Shown here: positions 26,801 to 35,373 of the stretch, piece by piece
Layout: each line of letters begins with the position of its first letter
Numbering within the stretch: position 1 is the first letter of the stretch
Assembly (NCBI RefSeq): GCF_900104955.1
Contig: NZ_FNSI01000001.1
Coordinates: 4,870,001-4,934,000, forward strand
Length of the DNA: 64,000 nt
Direction: 5' to 3'
Origin: Beijerinckia sp. 28-YEA-48
Lineage (GTDB): Bacteria; Pseudomonadota; Alphaproteobacteria; Rhizobiales; Beijerinckiaceae
Notes under the pieces: model-generated
What the model saw: only the letters and a program-made list of their open reading frames with translations
Databases searched by the model: none
Told to the model about the DNA's origin: nothing
Position numbers and translations under genes: made by a program

Positions 26801-26842
26801 TTGGAACGTTGTTCCATTCATGCTTATTGGAACATTGTTCCA
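26801..26842. promoter_or_regulatory. paired palindromic operators between TetX-like and TetR genes
   Basis: Two copies of TTGGAACnTTGTTCCA (26801-26816 and 26827-26842), differing at one central base, each containing the perfect palindrome TGGAAC-N3-GTTCCA. Centre-to-centre distance is 26 bp, about two and a half helical turns. They lie in the 83-nt gap between divergent start codons, the normal place for a TetR operator controlling both directions. Confidence 0.85.
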
Positions 26843-26862
26843 GGCATGTCAAGTTGAGTCTC

Positions 26863-27531
26863 ATGACACCTAAGATTCGGACTGAACGGCGCGCGGATGC
26901 CCTCTCGAAGGAGCGGATCGTCGAGGCTGCGATCGAAATCCTCGACAAGGAGGGCGAGGGCGCGCTCACCTTCCGCGCATTGGCGGCGCGCCTGGCGACC
27001 GGCAGCGGCGCGATCTATTGGCACGTCGCCGACAAGCAGGACCTGCTCGCCGCGGCCACCGACCACATCATCGCCCGTGTCACGTCCGAGGCGGTGAAAG
27101 GGGCGACGCCGCAGGACGCGATCCGCACCCTTGCCCTGGGTGTGTTCGATGTGATCGACGCCCATCCTTGGGTGGGGGGACAGCTGTCGCGCGACCCATG
27201 GCAGTACGCGGTGCTGCGGATATTGGAGGGTATTGGCGGGCAGATTCAGGCTCTTGGCGTGCCCCAACAGGCTCAGTTCAATGCTGCCACCGCCCTGATG
27301 AGCTTCCTCCTCGGCCTCGCCGGACAATATGCGGCCGGCGCCGGCGTCCTGTCGCGCGACATGGATCGGACAACGGCGCTGCGCGCCGTCGCGGCCAAGT
27401 GGGCGCAGCTCGATCCCGTCGAACACCCGTTCGTGCGGCAGGTGGCGGCGGTGTTGCCCGAGCACGATGACCGCGAGCAGTTTCTGGCTGGCATTAACCT
27501 GATCCTTGCCGGCATCGAGAGTGTCGGATAG
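26863..27531 (+). CDS. TetR-family transcriptional repressor
   Basis: A 222-residue TetR protein. The DNA-binding domain covers about residues 12-60 (RIVEAAIEILDKEGEGALTF, then GSGAIYWHVADKQDLLAAA) and the C-terminal region resembles the TetR_C ligand-binding type. The start at 26863 follows the operator pair; an earlier frame opening at 26809 would run through the operators. Because it is divergent from two flavin monooxygenases, its ligand is probably a substrate of those enzymes. Confidence 0.92.
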   Translation: MTPKIRTERRADALSKERIVEAAIEILDKEGEGALTFRALAARLATGSGAIYWHVADKQDLLAAATDHIIARVTSEAVKGATPQDAIRTLALGVFDVIDAHPWVGGQLSRDPWQYAVLRILEGIGGQIQALGVPQQAQFNAATALMSFLLGLAGQYAAGAGVLSRDMDRTTALRAVAAKWAQLDPVEHPFVRQVAAVLPEHDDREQFLAGINLILAGIESVG

Positions 27532-27644
27532 GGCGCGCGATTGACTCCAGACCCTATTGGCAAATATATTTTACCCGGGTATTAATTGGGCGACCCGCCT
27601 GACCGGTCGGTGGTTCGGCACAGAGGATTGCAACGGCCAAGATC

Positions 27645-28550
27645 ATGACAACCGTCCAGGCCAATGGCCTCGAATTGGCCTATGAGAGCTTCGGCCATGA
27701 TGCCGAGGAACCCGTCTTGCTGATCGCTGGGTTAGGCACCCAGATGATCCGTTGGTCGGTTCCGCTCTGCGAGAGGCTTGCGACGTGCGGCTACCGCGTG
27801 ATCCGGTTCGACAATCGCGACGTCGGATGCTCGACGCATTTCAGCGCAAGCGCGGCACCTGATCTCGGAACGCTGGCGGCGGCGCTCATGGCGGGGCGAC
27901 AGCCGGAGGTTCCTTACACGCTGCACGACATGGCCGCCGATGCCATTGGCCTGCTGGATGCCTTGGCCATCGAGCAAGCGCACGTCGTCGGCCGATCGAT
28001 GGGCGGGATGATCGCGCAGATCATGGCGAGTGAATATCCCACGCGGATCTTGTCGCTCACCTCGATCATGTCGAGCACAGGCAATCCGGCGCTTCCACAA
28101 GCCGCTCCCGACATCATGGCGATGCTGATGCGCCCCTCGCCCAATCCCCACTCCGACGAGGCGGGATTTCTGGCGCAGAGCCTTGCCTTTGCCCGTCGCA
28201 TCGCCGGCACGGGCTATCCGTTTGATGAAGACGCTTATCGTCGACTTGTTCTGGAAGAGGTGCGGCGCGCCTACGATCCCGGCGGTGTCGGGCGGCAGAT
28301 CGCTGCGATGGCGGTTGCCGGTGACCGTCGCGCGCGTCTGGCGACCATCACCATGCCGACCCTGGTCATTCACGGGGCTGATGATCTTCTTATTCCCCCA
28401 GCCTGCGGTCGCGATACGGCGGCTGCGATCGCGAATGCGGATTTCAGGCTCGTTGCCGGCATGGGGCACGACCTGCCGCCCGAACTTGATCGTGATGTTG
28501 TCACGGCGATCGACCAGATAGCGAAAAAAGGGCTGCCGCATGCCCGCTAA
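27645..28550 (+). CDS. alpha/beta hydrolase
   Basis: A 301-residue alpha/beta hydrolase. The nucleophile elbow is GRSMGG (Ser118), the oxyanion region is LLIAGLGTQ, the acid is likely in VIHGADDLLIPP and the base His lies in AGMGHDLPPEL. The group includes RdmC-like esterases and 3-oxoadipate enol-lactonases. RdmC-type methylesterases act on anthracycline polyketides, consistent with the flanking polyketide-type monooxygenases, but this link is inferred only from neighbours and general outline. It lies 113 nt after the TetR gene. Confidence 0.88.
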   Translation: MTTVQANGLELAYESFGHDAEEPVLLIAGLGTQMIRWSVPLCERLATCGYRVIRFDNRDVGCSTHFSASAAPDLGTLAAALMAGRQPEVPYTLHDMAADAIGLLDALAIEQAHVVGRSMGGMIAQIMASEYPTRILSLTSIMSSTGNPALPQAAPDIMAMLMRPSPNPHSDEAGFLAQSLAFARRIAGTGYPFDEDAYRRLVLEEVRRAYDPGGVGRQIAAMAVAGDRRARLATITMPTLVIHGADDLLIPPACGRDTAAAIANADFRLVAGMGHDLPPELDRDVVTAIDQIAKKGLPHAR

Positions 28551-28599
28551 CGCTGTTCGTGCCTTTCTCCGCTAAAGATGTTGGTGAGGAGCAACCATC

Positions 28600-29232
28600 A
28601 TGAGTCTTGCGAGCGACGCCCGCTTTTGGGACCGGACGTCACGGAAATATGCCAGGGGCGCGATCGCCGATCAGGCCGGCTATGAGCGCACGCTGGCGCG
28701 CACCCGCGCTCTGTTGCGATCAGGCGATCGGGTTATAGAACTGGGCTGCGGCACGGGAACGACGGCGTTTCATCTTGCGGGCCAGGTGCAGGACTATCTG
28801 GCGACGGATATCTCTTCTGCAATGGTCGCGATCGCCGAGGAGAAACGCGCGGCCGATCCGATCCCAGGCCTTATCTTTCGCGCGGCGACAGCCGAAGCGC
28901 TGCTGCCTGACGCGCCGTTCAATGCGGTGCTGGGTTTCAATTATCTGCATCTGGTTCGCGACCTGCCGGGCACCTTACGCAGCATCCATGCGCTGATCGC
29001 CACGGACGGCGTGTTCGTCTCCAAGACACCCTGTGTCGGAGAGATGAACCCGCTCATCCGGTTGGTCTTGCCGGCGATGCGCGCCATCGGCCAAGCGCCT
29101 TATGCGGGGGTCTTTCGGGCGGCGGAGCTGAGCCAGTACATCGAGGGCGCGGGCTTCGACATTATGGCCAGCGAAAACCACGCCACGAAGGGCAACGATC
29201 AGCGTCCCTACATCGTGGCGCGCAAGCGGTGA
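28600..29232 (+). CDS. class I SAM-dependent methyltransferase
   Basis: A 210-residue methyltransferase with motif I VIELGCGTGTTAFHLAG, then YLATDISSAMVAIAEEK and the post-II region FNAVLGFNYLHLV. GAGGAG precedes the ATG. It follows the hydrolase gene by 49 nt in the same direction, so the two may be one unit. The acceptor is unknown; a small phenolic or lipid-like molecule would fit the size class. Confidence 0.87.
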   Translation: MSLASDARFWDRTSRKYARGAIADQAGYERTLARTRALLRSGDRVIELGCGTGTTAFHLAGQVQDYLATDISSAMVAIAEEKRAADPIPGLIFRAATAEALLPDAPFNAVLGFNYLHLVRDLPGTLRSIHALIATDGVFVSKTPCVGEMNPLIRLVLPAMRAIGQAPYAGVFRAAELSQYIEGAGFDIMASENHATKGNDQRPYIVARKR

Positions 29233-29241
29233 GGTGCCGCG

Positions 29242-30501
29242 TCACGCCTGCGGCCACCAGAAAGCGACGGCCAATCCACCAACAACCGCCACGGCGCTGA
29301 TCCAACCCACCAGCAGCCCTATCCGTGCGCCGCCGGTCCAGGCCGAGAGAACGGCCTTCGATAAAGTGTTGGTGGCCACGGCGACGAGAATCGCCACGCT
29401 GGCGATGTTCAAGGTGAGGTCTTTGCCGCCCAGTTTGGCCATTGAGAGGGTGATCGCATCAACGTCGGCGATGCCGGAGAGGAAGGCCAGGATGATGATG
29501 CCGACGCCGCCGAGAGTGTCGCGCAGCACTTCCGCAGCCAGCATGACGACGGCGATGAAGACGACGAGCTTGATCGTCGTGCCCAGTGCCAGCGGATTGG
29601 CGATCTCAAGGCTCGGCTTCTCGTGGCTGTCGCGCCGGCTCAACAGGACGGCGGCACCGAGACAGAGAATGGCGCCGCCCGCGATCAGCGGCGGCGCCAG
29701 GCTCGGCAACAGCGCAGGGTTGAGCGCGATGGCGATCACGGCGACGCGGGCCACCATGATCACGCCGGCGATCAGAATGCCGGCGCCCAGCAGGCGAAAG
29801 GCTTGCGGATGATCGCGGTTCATCTGTGCGAAAGTGACCGTCGTTGCGGTCGATGACGCCAGGCCGCCGGCGACTGCCGTCATGACGACGCCCAGCCGGT
29901 CGCCAACAACTTTGACGGCGATATAGCCGCAGAAGGAGATGGTGGCGATCAAGATGGCGAGGACCCAGAGTTCATACAGGTTGATCGCATTCCACGGGTC
30001 GATCGGCTTGTTGGGCAGAAGCGGCAGGAGCAGGAACGACATCGTCAGGAGGACGAGCACGGAGCGAATTTCCGGCCATGTCAGCGAGGCGACCCATTTA
30101 TGCAGTTGCTCGCGCAGCGCCAGAAGGATCGCCATGGCAACGGCGCAGGCAATTGCGATCTGTTGGTCGCCGGTGACCGCCATCGTGCCGAGCAGAAAGG
30201 TGACCATGCCGGCGACGACGGCGGTCACACTCATATTGTGTTCGGCTTTCGCTTCCAGCCAGTGAAAGGCGGTGAAGGCGAGGGCGTAGACGGCAAAAAC
30301 AGAACTGACAAGCGCGCCGCCGACCTGTTGCGAGAGGACGCCGGTGACGCCGCCGAGCAATCCCGACAAAGCGAAGGTTCTCAAGCCGGCGGCACGCTGA
30401 TGATCTTGTTCGTCGCGCGAGCGCCAACCGCGTTCCAATCCAATCAGAAGTCCGATGGCCAATGAGACGGCAAGGCGGGAGAGAATTTCGGTGGTGTTCA
30501 T
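29242..30501 (-). CDS. MgtC/SapB family membrane protein with DUF4010-like half
   Basis: A 419-residue protein with about 11-13 membrane segments. The N-terminal part has the MgtC signature (RLAVSLAIGLLIGLERGW, then AGLRTFALSGLLGGV), and the longer C-terminal half matches the DUF4010-type membrane domain found fused to MgtC in many proteobacteria. Its role is not well defined; MgtC proteins affect magnesium and ATP homeostasis. It is convergent with the methyltransferase. Confidence 0.9.
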   Translation of the reverse strand: MNTTEILSRLAVSLAIGLLIGLERGWRSRDEQDHQRAAGLRTFALSGLLGGVTGVLSQQVGGALVSSVFAVYALAFTAFHWLEAKAEHNMSVTAVVAGMVTFLLGTMAVTGDQQIAIACAVAMAILLALREQLHKWVASLTWPEIRSVLVLLTMSFLLLPLLPNKPIDPWNAINLYELWVLAILIATISFCGYIAVKVVGDRLGVVMTAVAGGLASSTATTVTFAQMNRDHPQAFRLLGAGILIAGVIMVARVAVIAIALNPALLPSLAPPLIAGGAILCLGAAVLLSRRDSHEKPSLEIANPLALGTTIKLVVFIAVVMLAAEVLRDTLGGVGIIILAFLSGIADVDAITLSMAKLGGKDLTLNIASVAILVAVATNTLSKAVLSAWTGGARIGLLVGWISAVAVVGGLAVAFWWPQA

Positions 30502-30605
30502 ACCAGGCCAATGAATTTCAAAAGGAGAAGCTGTTCAGGCAGCTTATGCCATCTTCGCGATTGTGTTTCATGTGTTCTTGCTTCGTGTGTTTTTGTGACG
30601 GCAGC

Positions 30606-31511
30606 TCATTGTTTCGGCGTCGTCCGCTTCTGCGCGTCCACCAGCATCGCGACGAAGCGGGTGACTTTCGGCGGGCGAAAGCGTGCCGCGGGATAGACCG
30701 TGTGAATGCCGCCGGACGGCAGGTCCCATGCTGGTAACAGGCGCGCGAGCCGGCCGGATGCGATATGCGGCTGAGCTTCGAAATCAGGCAGGATGGACAG
30801 GCCGCCGCCCGCGAGCGTCGCCGCTAGCACTGCAGGCGTCGCGTTCATGGCAAGGGCCTGACGCAGGCGCACGGTGCGCCGGTCAAAGTCGCCTTGGCTG
30901 AAACGCCAAGTGAGGGGATCACGCAGGGCAAGGTTGGCGATGAAAGGGTAGCTCGCAAGCTCTTCCGGCGCCGTGGCGCGCACGGTCTGCGCCACGGCAG
31001 GCGCCGCCACCAGGAGTTGCCGGAACGTGCCGATCCGACGGGCCTGAAGTGTTGAATCCTGCAACCAGCCGACGCGAATAGAAACATCGATCTGGTTGTC
31101 GACCAGATCGATCTTGGCGTCGGACAGAATGAGTTCGACGCTGCAGGCGGGAAAGCGCTGCGAGAAGGCGGCGGCCAGCGGCGCGATCATCGAGGTGCCA
31201 TAGTCGCTGGGCGCGGTGATGCGCAGCGTGCCCGTAGGTTCCGCATTGGCTTGCGTCAATTCTCCGACTGCATCCTCCGCCTCGCGCAGGATCAGGATGC
31301 AACGGGCATGCAGGAGGCGGCCGGCCTCGGTCGGCACGACCCGTCGCGTCGTGCGCAGCAGGAGGGTGGTCTTCAGCTCGCTCTCCAGCTTGGCGACCTG
31401 CTGGCTGACCACGGCTTTGGTGATGCCGAGCCGTTCGGCGGCGCGCGTGAAGGAGCCAGCGTCCACCACCGCCGCGAAATAAGCCAGCCGGTTGAAGTTG
31501 ACGGCCTCCAT
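30606..31511 (-). CDS. LysR-family transcriptional regulator
   Basis: A 301-residue LysR protein: NFNRLAYFAAVVDAGSFTRA, then RLGITKAVVSQQVAKLESEL form the DNA-binding domain; the rest is an effector domain of the CrgA/DmlR-like branch. GGAG precedes the ATG. It is divergent from the DsbA-like gene and probably regulates it; an ATACAT-T-ATGTAT palindrome lies in the gap. Confidence 0.93.
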   Translation of the reverse strand: MEAVNFNRLAYFAAVVDAGSFTRAAERLGITKAVVSQQVAKLESELKTTLLLRTTRRVVPTEAGRLLHARCILILREAEDAVGELTQANAEPTGTLRITAPSDYGTSMIAPLAAAFSQRFPACSVELILSDAKIDLVDNQIDVSIRVGWLQDSTLQARRIGTFRQLLVAAPAVAQTVRATAPEELASYPFIANLALRDPLTWRFSQGDFDRRTVRLRQALAMNATPAVLAATLAGGGLSILPDFEAQPHIASGRLARLLPAWDLPSGGIHTVYPAARFRPPKVTRFVAMLVDAQKRTTPKQ

Positions 31512-31540
31512 CGGGCACTCCGCAATTGTAAGTCTATAGC

Positions 31541-31553
31541 ATACATTATGTAT
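31541..31553. promoter_or_regulatory. palindrome ATACAT-T-ATGTAT in a LysR divergent promoter
   Basis: Perfect 6-bp arms around a central T, 30 nt upstream of the LysR start and 71 nt upstream of the DsbA-like gene. The surrounding stretch is unusually AT-rich. It is a plausible LysR recognition site. Confidence 0.4.
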
Positions 31554-31623
31554 TATTATGCGATATTTATCAACAAGCTAACGAGGTCTATCTTCCGATC
31601 ATCGCTCACCACGGAAGATCGAC

Positions 31624-32271
31624 ATGCAAGACGCCTCTCTCCAAGCCACCTATCTCTTCGATCCGCTTTGCGGCTGGTGTTATGGCGCGAGCCCGGCGTT
31701 GGAGCGCCTGGCGCGATTGGACGGCGTTTCCGTCGCGTTGGCACCGACCGGCTTGTTCGCCGGTGAAGGCGCGCGCCCGATGGATGCGCAATTCGCCGCC
31801 TATGCCTGGCAGAACGATCAGCGCATCGCCCGTCTGACCGGCCAGCCGTTCACGCAGACCTATCGCACTGGGATTCTCGATCGGGCCGACGGCCTGTTCG
31901 ATTCAGCGCCGGCCACTTTGGGCATCGTCGCTGTGGGTTTGAGCGAGAGCGCGCGCGAATTCGAAGCGCTGAAGGCGCTGCAACGGGGCCGCTATGTCGA
32001 GGGGCGCGACACCGCCGATCTGGCGGTCGTTGCCGACATTCTCGAGCAAGCCGGATCTGCCGCCGCCGCCGCGCGTGTGCGGCAGCCGGATGAGGACTTG
32101 CTCGCCGCTTATCGCAACAGGACTGCGGCCGCCCGCACCAAGATGAGCCGCTTCGGCGTCAACGGCGTTCCCGCCCTGATCGTGGAAGGTGCGAAGGGCG
32201 AGCGCCTGCTGCCGAGCCAAGCGCTGTTTGGCGACTTCGATCAATTGGCCGCGCAGGTGCGCGCCGCGTGA
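31624..32271 (+). CDS. DsbA family oxidoreductase (FrnE/2-hydroxychromene isomerase-like)
   Basis: A 215-residue thioredoxin-fold protein with the helical insertion of the DsbA superfamily and the redox motif C16-G-W-C19 (LFDPLCGWCYGAS). The cis-Pro loop is GVNGVPALIVEG. It lacks a signal peptide, so it is cytosolic and closer to FrnE-type proteins than to periplasmic DsbA. It is divergent from a LysR gene and followed after 20 nt by the MBL-fold gene, suggesting a two-gene operon. Confidence 0.87.
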   Translation: MQDASLQATYLFDPLCGWCYGASPALERLARLDGVSVALAPTGLFAGEGARPMDAQFAAYAWQNDQRIARLTGQPFTQTYRTGILDRADGLFDSAPATLGIVAVGLSESAREFEALKALQRGRYVEGRDTADLAVVADILEQAGSAAAAARVRQPDEDLLAAYRNRTAAARTKMSRFGVNGVPALIVEGAKGERLLPSQALFGDFDQLAAQVRAA

Positions 32272-32291
32272 CGCTGAAAGGAAGGATAGCC

Positions 32292-33203
32292 ATGGAGACG
32301 ATCATGTATTCGAGGAGAGATGCGATGAAGACGACTTTTGCTGTTGGCGCGGCTGCAATGTTCGCGCCTGCCGGTCTGAGCCATGCCGCCGGTTCCAAAC
32401 TGAGCTGGAAGCATTTTCCGGCGGGGCCAAACGGCTTTTTCCGCGCGCCCGTTCTGCTTTCGGGGCCGAGCGAAGCGCTGTTGATCGATGGCGGGTTCAC
32501 CTATCCCGATGGCAAGGCGCTGGCTGAAGCCATCAAGGCGACCGGCAAGAAACTGACGGCGATTTATATCAGCCAGTCGGACCCTGACTATTACTTCAGC
32601 CTGAAGCCGGTGCATGCGGCTTTTCCGGATGCGAAGGTCATTGCCGCGTCGGAAACCGTCGCCGCGATCAAGGCCAGCATCGAGAAGAAGCTTGCTGCCT
32701 GGGGGCCGCAACTGAAAGAGAACGGCCCGCAGACCTTGGCCGACATCGTTGTGCCGGAAGTGTTTGACGGCAAGTCGCTCACCGTTGACGGCGAAACTGT
32801 TGATATCGTCGCGGCGGAAGGTCTGGCGAACCGTCGCACGCTCTGGGTGCCGTCGCTGAACGCGGTGTTCGGTGGCGTCCTCATCTTCTCGGGCGTGCAT
32901 GTCTGGACGGCCGATACGCCGACCAAGCAGGAGCGTGCCGCTTGGATCGCCAACCTCGACAAGATCGCGGCCCGCAAGCCGGCTGTCGTCGTGCCCGGTC
33001 ATATGGCGCCGGATGCGGCAACCGATCTTTCGGCTGTAACATTCACGAAGACCTATCTTTTGGCCTTTGAGGACGAACTCGCCAAGGCGAAGGATGGCGC
33101 TGCCTTGAAGGCGGCGATGGAAGCGCGCTTCCCGAACCTCGGCATGGGTGTCGCGCTCGACATCGGCTCCAAGGTCGCTAAAGGCGAGATGAAGTGGGGT
33201 TGA
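32292..33203 (+). CDS. exported metallo-beta-lactamase-fold protein with degenerate metal motif
   Basis: A 303-residue protein with a twin-arginine-like leader (RR at residues 8-9, cleavage near SHAAG) and an MBL-type fold (ALLIDGGFT; KLTAIYISQSDPDYYFSL; VVVPGHMAP). The canonical HxHxDH box becomes Q95-S-D97-P-D99-Y100, so only the Asp is kept, and the GD of the next metal motif reads SGV. Hydrolysis of the usual kind is therefore doubtful. Binding, or a changed metal site, is possible. The start at 32292 has AAGGAAGGA upstream. It follows the DsbA-like gene and may share its LysR control. Confidence 0.8.
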   Translation: METIMYSRRDAMKTTFAVGAAAMFAPAGLSHAAGSKLSWKHFPAGPNGFFRAPVLLSGPSEALLIDGGFTYPDGKALAEAIKATGKKLTAIYISQSDPDYYFSLKPVHAAFPDAKVIAASETVAAIKASIEKKLAAWGPQLKENGPQTLADIVVPEVFDGKSLTVDGETVDIVAAEGLANRRTLWVPSLNAVFGGVLIFSGVHVWTADTPTKQERAAWIANLDKIAARKPAVVVPGHMAPDAATDLSAVTFTKTYLLAFEDELAKAKDGAALKAAMEARFPNLGMGVALDIGSKVAKGEMKWG

Positions 33204-33358
33204 TCGGCAATCTGGAACGGGTGCGGAGGCCGCGCTGAATTAAGCGGCTTCCCTCCAGCATCGCGGTCCGGGCTGTTCGCCTGGCGGACGGATCGAGCGA
33301 GCCAGATTGAAAGTCGACCGCCTTGGTGGTCGGCTCTCCCGTCATGGGAGGTGGAACA

Positions 33359-34108
33359 ATGTTGGAGCTCTATCACGATTGGCGGTCCTTCTGTTCGATC
33401 AAGGTTCGCCTGTGCCTGGCCGAGAAGGGCTTGCTTTGGGAAAGCCGCTTCGTCGATCTGATGAAACTTGAACACACGACCCCGGCCTATCTGCAGCTCA
33501 ATCCGAACGGGGTGGTGCCGACGCTCGTCCATGATGGGGTGCCGATCCATGAAAGCACGCTCATCAACGAATATCTGAACGAGGTTTTTCCAACGCCGGC
33601 CTTGATGCCCGATAACCCCGTCGATCGCGCCCGCGCCCGTTTCTGGGTCAAGTTCGAAGACGACGTGTTGCATCCGGCCATCCGGCCGGCGACCTTTGCC
33701 GTGATGATGAGCCCGGAACTCGCGGGGAGGTCGGATGAGGAGCTTGAGGCGCTGGTGGCGTCGCATCCCAATAAGGCGCGGGCCGAGGAATATCGCCGGG
33801 CGGCGCGTCAACCGATCGACCAGGCGAAGGTCGATACAGCGCGACAGGCGATCATCTCGGCGCTTGGTCGCATGGAGCGACGGTTGTCCGACGTGCCGTG
33901 GCTGGGCGGGCAGGCCTATTCGCTCGCCGATATCGCGGCCGCCCCATTCATCGATCGATTGGAGGAGCTGAATTTTTCGGATCTCTGGGGGAGCCATGGT
34001 GCGATCCGCGATTGGGTCGCGCGTACCAAGGCTCGCCCCGCATATAAGATTGCTGTCCCCGACAGCGATCAGCGCTTTGCAGCTGCCGCACGACCCAACG
34101 TCGCCTAG
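33359..34108 (+). CDS. glutathione S-transferase, outline like LigF-type beta-etherases
   Basis: A 249-residue GST. The N-terminal thioredoxin-like half has LYHDWRSFCSIKVRLCLAEKG, the cis-Pro segment NGVVPTLVHDG and the glutathione-binding ESTLINEYL; the helical half ends with SLADIAAAPFIDRL. The longer linker and the REEYRRA-type middle part resemble LigF/LigE beta-etherase relatives more than short bacterial GSTs, but this was judged by eye. GGAGGTGG precedes the ATG. It pairs with a flavin hydroxylase gene 26 nt downstream, suggesting one aromatic-degradation operon; maleylpyruvate isomerase is an alternative role. Confidence 0.87.
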   Translation: MLELYHDWRSFCSIKVRLCLAEKGLLWESRFVDLMKLEHTTPAYLQLNPNGVVPTLVHDGVPIHESTLINEYLNEVFPTPALMPDNPVDRARARFWVKFEDDVLHPAIRPATFAVMMSPELAGRSDEELEALVASHPNKARAEEYRRAARQPIDQAKVDTARQAIISALGRMERRLSDVPWLGGQAYSLADIAAAPFIDRLEELNFSDLWGSHGAIRDWVARTKARPAYKIAVPDSDQRFAAAARPNVA

Positions 34109-34134
34109 CTCACGCAAGCGGGGAGGAGACTACG

Positions 34135-35373
34135 ATGTTTGAGGCGCGTAATTCTTTGCCGATCGTCATTGCTGGTGGCGGCATCGGTGGTTTGGCCTGC
34201 GCGCTGGCTTTGGCGCAACGCGGCTTTCACGTCATCGTCTGCGAACAGGCGGCGGAATTCGGGCAGGTCGGTGTGGGTTTGCAGGTCGCGCCCAATGCCT
34301 TGTCGGTGCTGGATGCGCTTGGCGTCGGGGATCGCGTTAAGAGCGAAGGCCTGCTCATCGAGCGCATGCTGATGATCGACGGGTTGGATGGACGAACGAT
34401 CTGCGACATTCCTTGCGGTGCCGACTTCATTCATCGTTTCGGCAATCCCTATGCCGTCTCGCATCGCGCTGACGTACATGGGGCGCTGCTGCAAGGCTGC
34501 ATGGCGGCGCCTCTGATCGAGCTGCGGACCAACAGCAAGGTCGTCGCATATGCCAACACCGACGATGCGGTGAGCGTCCGCTTGCAAACAGGTGACAGCC
34601 TTGTTGCTGGTGGATTGATTGGTGCAGACGGCGTGCGGTCGCGGGTGCGTCAGCAACTGGTGGGCGATGGCGAGCCCACGCCAGCCGGCGCGGTCATTTA
34701 TCGTGCCTTGGTGCCGGCGGCGAAAATGCCGCGCGAATGCCAGAAGCCCTATCCCAGTCTTTGGGCCGGTCCCGGCGCCCATGCGATCTATTATCCAGTG
34801 CGCGACTGGAGCGAGTTCAATTTCGCCATCACCGTGCATGCCGCGCCGGACGATGACTGGGAAGGGGAGACGAGCCCGGAGCGCCCGCGTGCATCGCTTG
34901 AGGGGTGGTCGAGCACGGTGACTCAGCTGGTCGAAGCACAGCCTCGCTTTCAGCGCTATGTCATCCGCCACCGCGCCCCCATCGATAATTGGACCGATGG
35001 GGCGGTGACGCTCTTGGGTGATGCGGCGCATCCCATGGTGCAATATATCGCGCAAGGTGCGGCGCAGGCGCTGGAGGACGCGCTCTGTCTTGCCGAAGAA
35101 GTGGATCGCGCCGCCGGCCATCTGTCAGCGGCCTTCGACGCCTATCAGGCTATCAGGATCGTGCGCGCCGCGCGCGTGCAGATCTCGGCGCTGATGATGG
35201 ATCGGCTTCTGCATGCCTCTGGTATCGAGCGGCTGGTGCGCAACTCCCTCTTCGAGGGCCGGCAGGCGGCGGAGTATTATGATCGGCTGGCCTGGTTGTT
35301 CACCGCGCCAGAGTTTGTCGAGCGGGCACTCGCCGATGGCGGACTGCGGACTCGCATCGTCGCGACTGACTAG
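34135..35373 (+). CDS. FAD-dependent monooxygenase, salicylate/3-hydroxybenzoate hydroxylase-like
   Basis: A 412-residue class A flavin monooxygenase: GGGIGG near residues 14-19, the substrate-side region VGVGLQVAPNALSVLDALG, and the FAD/substrate motif GDAAHPMVQYIAQGAAQALE. The text is typical of 3-hydroxybenzoate 6-hydroxylases and salicylate 1-hydroxylases, which yield gentisate or catechol. It follows the GST gene with a GGGGAGGAG site. Its TAG stop overlaps the stop of the convergent IclR gene within the palindrome CTAG. Confidence 0.9.
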   Translation: MFEARNSLPIVIAGGGIGGLACALALAQRGFHVIVCEQAAEFGQVGVGLQVAPNALSVLDALGVGDRVKSEGLLIERMLMIDGLDGRTICDIPCGADFIHRFGNPYAVSHRADVHGALLQGCMAAPLIELRTNSKVVAYANTDDAVSVRLQTGDSLVAGGLIGADGVRSRVRQQLVGDGEPTPAGAVIYRALVPAAKMPRECQKPYPSLWAGPGAHAIYYPVRDWSEFNFAITVHAAPDDDWEGETSPERPRASLEGWSSTVTQLVEAQPRFQRYVIRHRAPIDNWTDGAVTLLGDAAHPMVQYIAQGAAQALEDALCLAEEVDRAAGHLSAAFDAYQAIRIVRAARVQISALMMDRLLHASGIERLVRNSLFEGRQAAEYYDRLAWLFTAPEFVERALADGGLRTRIVATD

